From assembly GCA_004100325.1 (NCBI GenBank), contig SCKX01000001.1:479453-543452 (forward strand): a stretch of DNA of 64,000 nt. The letters run 5' to 3'. A model generated the notes under the pieces. That model did not search any database. It saw only the letters and a list, made by a program, of their open reading frames with translations, and had not been told where the DNA came from. Below, in pieces: positions 50,385 through 62,096 of this stretch (position 1 is its first letter; each line of letters opens with the position of its first letter). Position numbers and translations under genes: made by a program. The stretch is from Candidatus Microsaccharimonas sossegonensis (lineage in GTDB: Bacteria; Patescibacteriota; Saccharimonadia; Saccharimonadales; Saccharimonadaceae).

Positions 50385-51121
50385 TCCGGCGTTTCGTAGT
50401 GGGTTAAGTGCCCAACATCTTCAATCACTTCTAACGTCGCATCGGGAAAGAGCTCGACGAGTTCTTGTTGTTTTTCTATGGGAGTAATATCGTCTTTGGT
50501 GCCAGCGATGAGTAAGGTGGGTGTCGTAATGTTTCTCGCAAAGTCACGGACGCTGTGATTGACGGAAGTCGCAAACGCTTCGGAAACCGACTGCGCTGAA
50601 TGGAATAGACTAAAGTATTGGCGATGTTGATCGTCAATGTAGGCACGCAGCGCCTTGTCTTTTGATTTAGTCATCGTTTGACTCATAATCTTCGTCACCG
50701 TTTGTGACGCTAGCCAGCTATGCGATAATTTGCCTGGTAGTTTTGTTCCTAGCCAGTAGTAAAAGAGAGCGAGTTTCGTCATGACAGCGCGTGGTCCTTC
50801 GAGGGCAGGTGCACCAATTGGATTCACGAGCACTAACTTTTCGATAGTGTCAGTATGTTTTGCTGCGTAAGCGGCAGTGACAATGCTTCCAAAGGAATGC
50901 CCTAAAAGAATTGGTGGCGTGTTTAAGTCGAGGCGCACAATAAACTGGTGGAGCCAGTCGACGTATGACGGTAAATCATATCTTTGCAAACGGTCACCTT
51001 CGGCAAAGCCAGGTAGGTCTGGGATGATCGTCTCAAAACCTTCAAGGTGCTTGGCAATCAGTTCCAATCCATGATGGGTGCCACGAAAGCCGTGGATAAA
51101 GATAATTGTTTGTTTAGCCAT
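50342..51121 (-). CDS. Alpha/beta hydrolase
   Basis: A 259-residue alpha/beta hydrolase: IIFIHGFRGTHHG (oxyanion HG), nucleophile Ser in LLGHSFGSIVTAAYA, Asp in IAGTKDDITPIE and His in EDVGHLTHYETP. No signal peptide. Substrate unknown; the family includes esterases and haloperoxidase-like proteins. AGTATA on the plus strand (TATACT, 51129-51134) lies 7 nt before the ATG, so it is likely leaderless. It converges with the glycosyltransferase gene. Confidence 0.88.
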   Translation of the reverse strand: MAKQTIIFIHGFRGTHHGLELIAKHLEGFETIIPDLPGFAEGDRLQRYDLPSYVDWLHQFIVRLDLNTPPILLGHSFGSIVTAAYAAKHTDTIEKLVLVNPIGAPALEGPRAVMTKLALFYYWLGTKLPGKLSHSWLASQTVTKIMSQTMTKSKDKALRAYIDDQHRQYFSLFHSAQSVSEAFATSVNHSVRDFARNITTPTLLIAGTKDDITPIEKQQELVELFPDATLEVIEDVGHLTHYETPDQVALFVSRFANSL

Positions 51122-51148
51122 TGTTTAAAGTATAGCGTATAACGGTAT

Positions 51149-51427
51149 TTATGCTGCGATTGGCTGAATACCGTGCGCCTTGATGGCGTCTTGAAGCTTT
51201 GGGCGGTCAAACCCGAGGATGATGTCACCGGCGACGTCGGTGACGGGCACGCCGCGAAAATCACCGTTGATCTTTTTCATCAGCTCATCGTTTGCGGCTG
51301 GATCAGCTTCAATGTCTTTTGCGATATAAGGAATACCAAGCTTATCAAGCCACTGCATTTCAGTGTGACAAAAGGCACACCAGCTGGTGCGGTAAACGGT
51401 AATTTGAGGTGTTGGTGTATCAGCCAT
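51149..51427 (-). CDS. Glutaredoxin-like protein
   Basis: A 92-residue thioredoxin-fold protein: ITVYRTSWCAFCHTEMQWLDKLGIPYIAKDIE, the cis-Pro in FRGVPVTDVAGDIILGFDRPKL. The redox motif is CAFC in place of CPYC. It probably reduces disulfides or mixed thiols, as NrdH/mycoredoxin-like proteins do. A GGGGAC ribosome site is 5 nt before the ATG. Confidence 0.87.
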   Translation of the reverse strand: MADTPTPQITVYRTSWCAFCHTEMQWLDKLGIPYIAKDIEADPAANDELMKKINGDFRGVPVTDVAGDIILGFDRPKLQDAIKAHGIQPIAA

Positions 51428-51523
51428 AAGTGTCCCCTTTTATGTGTCTCGGTAATGAATATACTGTACGCTTTTCGTACTTTACTATACATTGTACAGT
51501 GAATGATAGCGTCTGTAAATAAC

Positions 51524-51550
51524 TTGCGACTACTATGCTTATGCTACAAT
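51524..51550 (+). promoter_or_regulatory. Promoter of the glycine-rich giant gene
   Basis: TTGCGA (51524-51529), 15-nt spacer, TACAAT (51545-51550). The leader of about 40 nt contains a second box-like TATTAT and a five-codon ORF ATG GTT TGG GTT GGC TGA at about 51574-51591. Confidence 0.45.
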
Positions 51551-51597
51551 AATCTTAAAGGGATATTATAGTTATGGTTTGGGTTGGCTGACTACAT

Positions 51598-54500
51598 ATG
51601 CATTTCAAGGGTCACTATAGGGTGTCAAAGGCGTTTGCGCTACCGACTGTTCTAATTGCCTCAATTGTGTTACTTATGGTATTGGCTGTCTCTGTTAGTG
51701 CTACTGCTGCTGTACGAACGACACTTCAAAATCAATATTATGTTCAACTAGCGCAAATTGCCGGCGAATCAGGTGTCGCTTATGCCAAAGCCTGTCTGGC
51801 GGCCAATGGCAATGTACCGCAGTGGTCTGATGCAAAACCACTGACCCCTGCGACTGACTGTGCGGGCAATCAAATTCTTTCACCGACGGTCAAGGCATTG
51901 GTTGTTGGCGGCGGCGGTTCGGGCGGAGGTTCAACCGGCGGCGGCGGAGGTGGTGGCGGTGTCGTATATAGTTCCAGCTTGACAATTAATGCAACTGCTT
52001 ACTCGGTTATCGTTGGCGGCGGCGGCGCAATTCCTGGTAATAAGTCGGCAGGATTAAGTGGCGCCTCTTCTTCTTTCAATAGTATAACCGCAATTGGTGG
52101 CGGCGGCGGCGGTTGGTCAAATGGCAGCGGTGGCTCTGGACCAGGATTGAACGGTGGATCCGGCGGCGGAGGGCAAACCTATTATCAACCTACCTCTAGT
52201 GGTACCGGTACTGTCAATCAGGGTAATGACGGTGCACCTGGTGGTACCACGAATGCCGGTGGCGGTGGCGGCGCTGGCGGACCGGGTACGACAAACTCTA
52301 CCGCAAACATTGGTGGAAACGGTGGGGCTGGCGTTCCATATAACATCAGTGGATCGATGGTTTATTACGGCGCCGGTGGCGGCGGAGGTAACGGCGGCGT
52401 TGCAGGTACAGGTGGGAACCAGATGCCCGGTCCAAGTGGCGGTCAAGCGCCCTCGGCAAGTGCCAATACAGGCAACGGCGGCACTGGTGGTTGGGCATAT
52501 GCTGATGGTAACGGTGGTGCTGGTGGCTCTGGCATAGTCATTATTTCTTATCCGTCTAACAGTGGGATTGTGGCGAGTGGTGGAACAATAACAACCTCTG
52601 GTGGCAATAAAATCCACAAGTTCACCTCATCGGGAACGTTTACGGTGACTTCCACTGGTACCAGCAGTTGTCCGTCTGATCCAAAATGTTCTGTAACTAT
52701 AAATGGCAATGTTCGCAGTTCGTTTAGTGTGCCAAAGCCGACAGTTGATGCAAATGGTCAGGCGGTCACCATTCCGAATAGTGGGTATACGCAAATTCTC
52801 CGTACATCTAACGGTGCCGTGTGGCGTACATATCAACAACCAAGCGTGCAAAACGCTGTGGTGCCTGCTCTTTGTTCCGGCAATGCAACGGCAGCCAGGG
52901 GGTGGGGCCCAGCGGTACTTGCTACAAATCAAGACGCTCTGCCTTCTGCTTCTACTGCCCAGTCGATTACCATATCGAGTGGTAACATCATGTCTGGACA
53001 AATGTACTTTAGAAAAGACTTTAATGTCAGCAGGACTGATGCATATAATCTTAATGTCTATACAAAAAGCTCGCAGGACATTGCCGATATCTACATTGAT
53101 TCGTCTCTTGTCTCCACGGCAGCTGGCGCATTAGCAAGCAAAGCAACAACCCTGACGGCTGGATGCCACACGTTAATGGTACGGCTGACGAACGCCACTG
53201 TATTCCCTCGTCTGACTGATTTCACCTTATCACTCACCAGAGCTGGCAATACGGGCGGCGCTCCATTGGTCGTATCGAATACGTCGTGGCAGGTCACAGC
53301 TAGTAGCCCCGTCCACTTTTCACAGACAAACTATATGGAAACACCAAGTCTTTGGGATCAGGCATTGGTAATGGGAGGATGGGCCAATACGACGCTTCCG
53401 TGGGGTGGTGGTCCAGCTAACTGGGCATCTGTGAGCGGTGACCCCTATTCTAACTGGATTTCTACGAAGTATAGTACCGGGGGGACGAATCGGCCAGGTG
53501 ATTCATTTTCGTGGTTCAGACAAACATATCCATTTACGCTTAGTGCGCCTACGACGCTACGCATCTCTGATTATTGCGATGACCGCTGCACAGTATATCT
53601 AGATGGTGTGCAAGTATTCGACTCTGCACCTGGCGCTGGGCTGATATCCAAATCAATTCCAGTCCAAGCTGGTGTCCATACGTTTGGAGTAAGACTATAC
53701 AATGGCGCAAGTGGCAATGTCGGTGCATTCTTGTTTGCAGCTATGGACCTTGCGAACAGTAACATCGTCGCCAGAAGTGACGCCGGATGGGATTCAACCA
53801 ATTTTTGGCAAAATACCACCACGAAACCGTATTCATATGACAAGAACTTCTTGCCTAACCCCAACTCTGTTGGTGCAACGAACATTAAAGTCTTAGTTGT
53901 AGGCGGCGGCGGCGCTGGCGGAGGTGGCTGGGAAGGTGGTGGTGGCGGCGGCGGCGGGTATCTGTACGACGCAGCACGGTCTGTGACAGTTGGTACCTAC
54001 AATGTAACGGTTGGCGCAGGCGGAGCCGGCGGAGGGTATGGGTCGACCAATCCGGGAGGCTATTCGATGTTTGATACACTACGTGCCGTTGGTGGCGGAT
54101 ACGGAGTCGGAGAGCCTAATGGTGGGACAATCTATGGGTTAGCGGGAGGATCCGGCGGCGGTGCTTCTCATCCCTACCCTACCTACATTTCTACTGGTGC
54201 GACAGGACAGGGCTATGCGGGCGGTGCCGGTATCAGCGGTAACCCCTTTGTTGGCGGTGGTGGCGGTGGTGCCGGCGGCGGCGGTCAGAATGCCACAACG
54301 ACAAAAGCCGGTGATGGTGGCGTCGGCATGCCAAACTCCATTACTGGCTCGACAGTATATTATGCCGGCGGCGGCGGCGGCGCGTTTCGATCAGGTCCAA
54401 ATGGTGCCGGGGGTAATGGCGGTGGAGGTGCAGGAAGCGCAACAACAGGTGGATCTGGGGGTGCTAACACCGGCGGCGGCGGCGGCGCTGCTGGGAATAC

Positions 54501-55509
54501 TTCTGCAACTGGAGTTTCGGGATCTGGAGGATCGGGTGTCGTCATAATTTCCTACCCTTCAGCAGCCTTAAGTGCCACTGTAAGCGGCGCAACCGACATA
54601 TCGTCGGGTACACCAGGCTTTACCACGTATGCTTTTTATAGTAGTGGAAGTTTCACCGTCAACTCGATTGGAGCAAGTAATACAGTCTCGGCTGATGTCC
54701 TCGCTGTCGGCGGAGGTGGAGGTGGTGGAGGAAACTGTCCTACTTGTGGTGGCGCTGGCGGTGGCGGCGCTGGCGGTGTGGTGTATTCTCTTGGCGTACC
54801 AATGAGCGTTGGATCATTTGGAATAAATATCGGTATAGGCGGCGCTGGCGGCGCTGGTACTAATAGTGGTGCTGGACTTGGATCAAATGGCGGTATTACT
54901 TCTTTTGGATCACTAGTATCTGCAATCGGTGGCGGTGGTGGCGCTCCACAAGGTGGTATGTCGGGGAATTCTGGTGCATCGGGCGGCGGTGGTTCGGGAG
55001 GAAGCACTCCGGCTCCAGGATCGGGTGGTTCGGGCACGGCAGGTCAAGGTAATGCTGGTGGCGCTGGAAATTCATCAGGACTTGGCGGCGGCGGTGGTGG
55101 CGGCGCTGGAGGCACGGGAGGTACTGGTGCGGCGGCTTCTGGAGGTGTTGGTGTCATGTACTCAATATCTGGCAGCGGTGTTTACTACGGTGGCGGTGGT
55201 GGCGCCGGTGCTTATGGCGCGTCAAACACACCAGGAGCAGGTGGTACTGGTGGAGGTGGCAGTGGTGTCAATTCGAGCATGAATAGTGGTAAAGGATATT
55301 CTGGTGCGGCAAACACTGGCGGTGGCGGTGGCGGTGCGAGTGGGTATACGGCAGGTGGCAGTGGTGGTAGTGGTGGTAGTGGGATCATTATTATTTCATA
55401 TCCTACCGGTTCGATGGTTGCAACAGGGGGAACAATCACGAGCGTTGGCGGAAGAACAATACATACGTTTACAGCTAACGGCACATTTACGGTCGTATCC
55501 ATACCGTAG
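51598..55509 (+). CDS. Giant glycine-rich surface protein with prepilin-like N terminus
   Basis: A 1303-residue protein. The N terminus (KAFALPTVLIASIVLLMVLAVSVSATAAVRTTLQNQYYVQLAQIAGESGVAYA) resembles PilX/minor pseudopilins, with one membrane helix. Three glycine-rich modules follow (about 98-360, 760-1010, 1025-1303). Each opens with a KxLVVGGGG-type strand, runs through long GGGG/GGAGG tracts, closes with GGSGIVIISYPS and ends with a FTSSGTFTV-type strand. Between modules 1 and 2 are two beta domains (PA14/carbohydrate-binding-like, VYLDGVQVFDS). Poly-Gly tracts can form polyglycine-II bundles known from phage adhesin tips. Likely a long adhesin carried by a pilus-like base. No Shine-Dalgarno. 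Confidence 0.85.
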   Translation: MHFKGHYRVSKAFALPTVLIASIVLLMVLAVSVSATAAVRTTLQNQYYVQLAQIAGESGVAYAKACLAANGNVPQWSDAKPLTPATDCAGNQILSPTVKALVVGGGGSGGGSTGGGGGGGGVVYSSSLTINATAYSVIVGGGGAIPGNKSAGLSGASSSFNSITAIGGGGGGWSNGSGGSGPGLNGGSGGGGQTYYQPTSSGTGTVNQGNDGAPGGTTNAGGGGGAGGPGTTNSTANIGGNGGAGVPYNISGSMVYYGAGGGGGNGGVAGTGGNQMPGPSGGQAPSASANTGNGGTGGWAYADGNGGAGGSGIVIISYPSNSGIVASGGTITTSGGNKIHKFTSSGTFTVTSTGTSSCPSDPKCSVTINGNVRSSFSVPKPTVDANGQAVTIPNSGYTQILRTSNGAVWRTYQQPSVQNAVVPALCSGNATAARGWGPAVLATNQDALPSASTAQSITISSGNIMSGQMYFRKDFNVSRTDAYNLNVYTKSSQDIADIYIDSSLVSTAAGALASKATTLTAGCHTLMVRLTNATVFPRLTDFTLSLTRAGNTGGAPLVVSNTSWQVTASSPVHFSQTNYMETPSLWDQALVMGGWANTTLPWGGGPANWASVSGDPYSNWISTKYSTGGTNRPGDSFSWFRQTYPFTLSAPTTLRISDYCDDRCTVYLDGVQVFDSAPGAGLISKSIPVQAGVHTFGVRLYNGASGNVGAFLFAAMDLANSNIVARSDAGWDSTNFWQNTTTKPYSYDKNFLPNPNSVGATNIKVLVVGGGGAGGGGWEGGGGGGGGYLYDAARSVTVGTYNVTVGAGGAGGGYGSTNPGGYSMFDTLRAVGGGYGVGEPNGGTIYGLAGGSGGGASHPYPTYISTGATGQGYAGGAGISGNPFVGGGGGGAGGGGQNATTTKAGDGGVGMPNSITGSTVYYAGGGGGAFRSGPNGAGGNGGGGAGSATTGGSGGANTGGGGGAAGNTSATGVSGSGGSGVVIISYPSAALSATVSGATDISSGTPGFTTYAFYSSGSFTVNSIGASNTVSADVLAVGGGGGGGGNCPTCGGAGGGGAGGVVYSLGVPMSVGSFGINIGIGGAGGAGTNSGAGLGSNGGITSFGSLVSAIGGGGGAPQGGMSGNSGASGGGGSGGSTPAPGSGGSGTAGQGNAGGAGNSSGLGGGGGGGAGGTGGTGAAASGGVGVMYSISGSGVYYGGGGGAGAYGASNTPGAGGTGGGGSGVNSSMNSGKGYSGAANTGGGGGGASGYTAGGSGGSGGSGIIIISYPTGSMVATGGTITSVGGRTIHTFTANGTFTVVSIP

Positions 55510-55511
55510 CC

Positions 55512-55540
55512 TGTACAACTCTCCACTCCCCTGTTACAAT
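55512..55540 (+). promoter_or_regulatory. Promoter of the ATP synthase operon
   Basis: TGTACA (55512-55517), 17-nt spacer, TACAAT (55535-55540), 9 nt before the atpI start codon. The operon thus seems to begin with a leaderless message. Confidence 0.65.
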
Positions 55541-55549
55541 GAAGCTTAT

Positions 55550-55810
55550 ATGGGTGAGTCGCCACGTACGAAAACTGCCGAGATGACGACAAAGAATGGA
55601 CGGACATCACGAGCCGCTCTGATCTTAGCTGCTACAGCCCTTGATGCGACGTGGCGAACTATTTTGCCAGGCGTCGTCGGGACGATCGTGGGCATCATGG
55701 CGGATCATGCCCTTGGTGTGACGCCACTGCTCACCATCACTGGCTTGGTTTTAGGGATAGCTCTTTCTGTTTCCCTTATTTACAGATTATTTAGAGGAAT
55801 AAAAACATAA
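55550..55810 (+). CDS. atpI: AtpI/AtpZ-like ATP synthase accessory protein
   Basis: An 86-residue protein with a polar N terminus and two membrane helices (about 30-50 and 58-78). Size, topology and position before atpB are those of AtpI/AtpZ, which help c-ring assembly or ion import; sequence similarity is weak, so the call is mostly positional. Its stop overlaps the atpB start (TAATG). Confidence 0.65.
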   Translation: MGESPRTKTAEMTTKNGRTSRAALILAATALDATWRTILPGVVGTIVGIMADHALGVTPLLTITGLVLGIALSVSLIYRLFRGIKT

Positions 55811-56598
55811 TGAATAATCCCGCTGCATTCAACCTTCAGGTAAGTATTGGCGCAGAGACGCTTTTTACTCTGTTTGGTTTTAATGTGACGAACGGGTTAC
55901 TGACTGGACTGGTCGGTACAATTATTGCGATTGTCATTTTGGTGTACACCGCTGTTAGTGTGAAGCGCGGCACGTATAACCGTTTTATCGGTTTAGTACA
56001 GTGGGTGTTTGAAGGCTTACTTCGGCAAATTAACGATATTATTCCGGACAAAAAACTTGCCAAGAAAATGACGCCACTAGCAATTACGATTTTCTTCGTT
56101 GTCATGTTTAATTACTGGTTGTCGGTACTACCTGGGCTTGACTCTATTAGAGTGAACGGCATTCCCGTGCTTCGAAGTTCTGCTGCCGATTTAAATTTTA
56201 CTTTGGCGCTGGCAATTATTACTGTCGTCACGGTTCAAATGTACGCCGTCAGATATCTTGGCGTCTTTGGAAATATCAAAAGATACATTCGTAACCCCTT
56301 TAAAGATCCGGTTGGTGCATTCGAGGGCGCGCTGGAAATTATTGGTGAGTTTAGCCGCGGGGTTGCACTGGCACTTCGGCTGTTTGGTAATTCTTTTGCC
56401 GGCGAAATTCTGTTAATTGTGATACTACTCCTGACCAGCTACGTCGCGAGTATTGTATTGCCGTTCTTTATGCTGTTCGAGTTGTTTATTGGCTTTATCC
56501 AGGCATATGTCTTTTTCGTGTTGACACTTATCTTCACGTCACTGGCCGTGACGCATGAGGCACCGACTCATGATGAGAAGAAAAAGCAGACCGCATGA
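55810..56598 (+). CDS. atpB: ATP synthase subunit a
   Basis: The 262-residue proton channel subunit, five or six helices. The essential Arg lies in ALALRLFGNSFAGEILL (LRLFGN motif), and FMLFELFIGFIQAYVFFVLTLIFTSLA is the conserved last helix pair with Gln. It forms the half-channels next to the c ring. Start overlaps the preceding stop. Confidence 0.94.
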   Translation: MNNPAAFNLQVSIGAETLFTLFGFNVTNGLLTGLVGTIIAIVILVYTAVSVKRGTYNRFIGLVQWVFEGLLRQINDIIPDKKLAKKMTPLAITIFFVVMFNYWLSVLPGLDSIRVNGIPVLRSSAADLNFTLALAIITVVTVQMYAVRYLGVFGNIKRYIRNPFKDPVGAFEGALEIIGEFSRGVALALRLFGNSFAGEILLIVILLLTSYVASIVLPFFMLFELFIGFIQAYVFFVLTLIFTSLAVTHEAPTHDEKKKQTA

Positions 56599-56648
56599 GA
56601 GATGATATAATCAAAGTAATTCAAAGAAAATAGAATAAGGAGAAATTT

Positions 56649-56861
56649 ATGAATCAATTATCATTTGTACTTGGCTATGCCCTACCGGCACTTGGTGCAG
56701 CGATTGGTATTGGTATTACGGCAATGGGTGCATTGAACGCGTTCGGTCGCAACCCGGAAAAGCTGGCAGAAATTCGTACACTGATGATCCTGGGTATCGT
56801 CTTCGCCGACTCACTTGCATTTATCGGCATCATTGTGGCAATTATTGCGAGATTTATCTAG
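56649..56861 (+). CDS. atpE: ATP synthase subunit c
   Basis: A 70-residue hairpin: helix 1 (ALPALGAAIGIGITAMGALNA), polar loop FGRNPEK (the RNP contact with F1) and helix 2 with the ion-binding carboxylate D54 in VFADSLAFIGIIVA. Asp replaces the more common Glu, and no Gln of the sodium motif is visible in helix 1, so proton coupling is inferred. A very strong AAGGAG ribosome site fits the high copy number of the c ring. Confidence 0.94.
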   Translation: MNQLSFVLGYALPALGAAIGIGITAMGALNAFGRNPEKLAEIRTLMILGIVFADSLAFIGIIVAIIARFI

Positions 56862-56873
56862 GAGTATATACGC

Positions 56874-57407
56874 GTGCAGAATGTCACACAATTTGCAGCC
56901 GACAATAACATTTTTTCTAGTTTAGGCATTGACTGGAAGGCGTTAGTTTTGCAGATTATCGCCTTTTTGATTTTGGTGTTCATACTGGGCAAATGGGTCT
57001 ACCCATGGCTGATGAAATCAGTTGACGAACGTCAGGCAGGTATTGAAGCAGCCGCAAAAGCAACGGCCGAAGCAGAGAAAGCCGCCGAAGCCAATAAAGA
57101 GGCTGTTGCTGCACTGCTGGCTGAGGCTCGCAAAGAAGCAAATGAAATTATTGGAACTGCCAAACTTGAATCTGCCAACATGATAAGTAGTAGCGAACAA
57201 AAAGCCCAGAAAGCCGCCGAACGCATCGCGAAGGATGCTCATGAACAGCTTGAGAAAGATGTCGAGAACGCCCGCAAAATGCTTTATAATGACACGCTAG
57301 AACTGGTGGGTCTGGCAACTGAAAAGATTATCGAGAAAAAGCTTGATAAAAAGACTGATAGCGAGCTGATTACTGCTGTCGTTAAAACAACTGGGGTCGT
57401 CAAGTAA
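56874..57407 (+). CDS. atpF: ATP synthase subunit b
   Basis: A 177-residue stator protein: N-terminal membrane helix (about 23-42, ALVLQIIAFLILVFILGKWV) and a long Ala/Glu/Lys-rich coiled coil. Start is a GTG with AGGAG overlapping the atpE stop. Its stop overlaps the atpH start (TAATG). Only one b-type gene is present, so the stator is probably a homodimer. Confidence 0.92.
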   Translation: MQNVTQFAADNNIFSSLGIDWKALVLQIIAFLILVFILGKWVYPWLMKSVDERQAGIEAAAKATAEAEKAAEANKEAVAALLAEARKEANEIIGTAKLESANMISSSEQKAQKAAERIAKDAHEQLEKDVENARKMLYNDTLELVGLATEKIIEKKLDKKTDSELITAVVKTTGVVK

Positions 57408-57811
57408 TGCCTGGTCGCCTTTCTCGTCGCAGTATCGCCAGGTATATTGCCAATGGACTGATTGAGGGTACGCATAGCAAAAAAATACTTTTAAAGCAGC
57501 TTGCCGGTTATTTGGTAGAGACGCGGCGAACGAAGGAGTTGGAACTGATTGTCCGTGACATTGAGTTTGCTTTGGTTGAAAAAGGAATGGTGCAAGCGTC
57601 TGTCATTTCAGCTTTTGATTTGACAGCGGAAACGAAAAAAGCGCTCGTAGCCTTTGTAAAAACAAAAATGAGTGCGGCGCAAGTGAATGTATCTCACATC
57701 ATTCACCCAAATGTGATCGGTGGCGTCAAAATCACCGTCCCGGGACGTGAGCTTGATCAGACCATTGCCCGCCGACTGACTGTCCTAAAGACACGATTCA
57801 AGAAAGCTTAA
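57407..57811 (+). CDS. atpH: ATP synthase subunit delta (short)
   Basis: A 134-residue OSCP/delta subunit linking the stator to the F1 top. The C-terminal part is recognisable ([29 protein letters not shown], matching the usual ...l.GG..i.......D.S....L..l). The N-terminal helical domain is reduced: the family commonly has 175-185 residues, so this is a compact version. Confidence 0.82.
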   Translation: MPGRLSRRSIARYIANGLIEGTHSKKILLKQLAGYLVETRRTKELELIVRDIEFALVEKGMVQASVISAFDLTAETKKALVAFVKTKMSAAQVNVSHIIHPNVIGGVKITVPGRELDQTIARRLTVLKTRFKKA

Positions 57812-57834
57812 AGAGAGAAATAAGGAATGAAATT

Positions 57835-59361
57835 ATGAGCGAATTATCTATAGCAGCATTATCAAAAGAGCTTCGCGATGCGATCGAGAACCTTGAAACG
57901 GACAAACAGCTGGACGAAGTCGGTGTGATTATTCGCGTTGGTGACGGTGTGGCCTGGATACACGGCCTGCGTAGCGCTGGCTACAGCGAAGTTTTGAACA
58001 TCGAGACACCAAAAGGTATCGTTGAGGCATTCGCTCTCAACCTGCTGGAAGACGAAATTGGCGCTGTGCTGCTGGGAGACGACTCGGAGGTCAAGGCAGG
58101 GCAAACAGTTCGCCTGAAAGGTACTGTTCTCGAAGTGCCAGTTGGCACTGAACTGCTTGGGCGAGTGGTTGATCCACTGGGCCGCGCACTTGACGGTGGC
58201 CCTGCTATTACAGCCAAGCAAACCGGACTGGTGGAACGCGAAGCCATTGGTGTGATGGGACGTAAGTCAGTCTTCGAGCCACTGATGACGGGTATTATGT
58301 CTATCGATGCGATGTTCCCTATTGGCCGCGGACAGCGTGAGCTGATTATTGGTGACCGTCAAACCGGTAAGACCGCCATTGCGATCGACACGATGATCAA
58401 CCAAGCCAAGCAAAACACCGGCGTCGTCAACGTTTACGTTGCGATTGGGCAAAAGTTCTCGAAAGTCGCTCGACTGGTCGAGCGTTTGAAAACAGAAGGC
58501 GTGATGGATCAAACTATCATTGTTGCGACGAGTCCATCTGACCCAGCGTCACTACTGTACCTTGCCCCGTACGCGGCAACGGCTATGGGTGAATTTTTCC
58601 GTGACAATTCTCAGCACGCACTGATGATTTATGATGACTTGACCAAGCACGCCGTCGCCTATCGTCAGATGTCTTTGCTTCTGCGCCGCCCACCAGGACG
58701 TGAAGCCTATCCGGGCGACGTTTTCTATCTTCACTCTCGACTTCTCGAACGATCGGCGAAACTGTCCGATGACCTCGGGGGCGGCTCATTAACTGCGCTA
58801 CCTATTATTGAAACGCAAGCCGGTGACATTAGTGCCTATATTCCAACTAATGTCATTTCTATTACGGACGGTCAGATTTTCCTTGAAACTGACTTGTTTT
58901 ACCAAGGTATCCGCCCAGCGATTTCTGCCGGTCTGTCGGTGTCGCGTGTGGGTGGTGCAGCTCAGACGGCTGCGGTGAAATCCGTTTCAAGTCATCTAAA
59001 GCTCGGACTTTCACAGTTCCGTGAGTTGGCCAGTTTTGCCCAGTTTGGCAGTGACCTCGACGAGGCAACCAAAAAGCAAATTGACCGCGGTCAACGCCTG
59101 ACTGAACTTTTGAAACAACACCAATACCAACCAGCCGCCATTTGGGAACAAGTTGTCAGTATTGCAGCGGTTTCTGGTGGGTACTTTGACAGCGTTCCTT
59201 CGGCGCAGATCAAGGCAGCGCAGTCGGCACTACTTGCCAAACTTGGGACTGATCACAAAAAGGAAATGGCTGAACTCGATAAGGGTGGCAAACCGGACGA
59301 GGTAATGAATAAGCTAATTGAAACGACTGCTACATCAGTCGCGAAAGGCTTTGCGGGCTAA
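57835..59361 (+). CDS. atpA: ATP synthase subunit alpha
   Basis: A 508-residue F1 alpha subunit: [13 protein letters not shown] Walker [12 protein letters not shown] and the beta-barrel N domain, [49 protein letters not shown], and [15 protein letters not shown] (arginine finger region). Non-catalytic nucleotide site. An AAGGAA site precedes the ATG. Confidence 0.96.
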   Translation: MSELSIAALSKELRDAIENLETDKQLDEVGVIIRVGDGVAWIHGLRSAGYSEVLNIETPKGIVEAFALNLLEDEIGAVLLGDDSEVKAGQTVRLKGTVLEVPVGTELLGRVVDPLGRALDGGPAITAKQTGLVEREAIGVMGRKSVFEPLMTGIMSIDAMFPIGRGQRELIIGDRQTGKTAIAIDTMINQAKQNTGVVNVYVAIGQKFSKVARLVERLKTEGVMDQTIIVATSPSDPASLLYLAPYAATAMGEFFRDNSQHALMIYDDLTKHAVAYRQMSLLLRRPPGREAYPGDVFYLHSRLLERSAKLSDDLGGGSLTALPIIETQAGDISAYIPTNVISITDGQIFLETDLFYQGIRPAISAGLSVSRVGGAAQTAAVKSVSSHLKLGLSQFRELASFAQFGSDLDEATKKQIDRGQRLTELLKQHQYQPAAIWEQVVSIAAVSGGYFDSVPSAQIKAAQSALLAKLGTDHKKEMAELDKGGKPDEVMNKLIETTATSVAKGFAG

Positions 59362-59364
59362 GAC

Positions 59365-61661
<2,297 letters not shown>

Positions 61662-61665
61662 TGCC

Positions 61666-62088
61666 ATGCACTTACAGCTGATTACGTTATCAGGCGTCAG
61701 TGTCGATGCTGACATATATGAGATAACTGCGCCAACAGCGGCTGGTCCGATTAGTATTTTTCCGGGTCACGAGGCGTTAGTATCGGTTGCGATTCCCGGT
61801 GCGCTTGCGGTTCGCTATAAAAAAGGTGATGCCGACACAGAACGTGAATTTTTCGCGATTAGCGGCGGCGTGATTGAAGTCAGTCATACAGCTGTTCGCG
61901 TCTTGGTTGACGAAGCCGATCACGGCGATGATATCATTGAAGCCGAATCGCACGCCGCGCTTGATCGAGCCTTAAAGTTACGGAGTGAAGCTAAGAACCA
62001 GGTCGATCTCGAGCACGCCAAAGAACTGATTGATCGCCACACGGTCCGCCTCCAAGTCGCCGGACTTCGACGTCACAAACGCAGCTAA
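61666..62088 (+). CDS. atpC: ATP synthase subunit epsilon
   Basis: A 140-residue subunit with the N-terminal beta barrel (MHLQLITLSGVSVDADIYEITAPTAAGPISIFPGHEALVSVAIPGAL, with the usual PGH motif) and a C-terminal helical hairpin (AALDRALKLRSEAKNQVDLEHAKELIDRHTVRLQVAGLRR). It ends the operon. Confidence 0.93.
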   Translation: MHLQLITLSGVSVDADIYEITAPTAAGPISIFPGHEALVSVAIPGALAVRYKKGDADTEREFFAISGGVIEVSHTAVRVLVDEADHGDDIIEAESHAALDRALKLRSEAKNQVDLEHAKELIDRHTVRLQVAGLRRHKRS

Positions 62089-62096
62089 GCGTTATC

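Noticed and set aside
52117-55610. Long minus-strand and alternate-frame ORFs (Pro-, Thr- or Val-rich) across the glycine-rich gene
   Set aside because: They are shadows of GGN-rich codons; composition is absurd and there are no ribosome sites or promoters.
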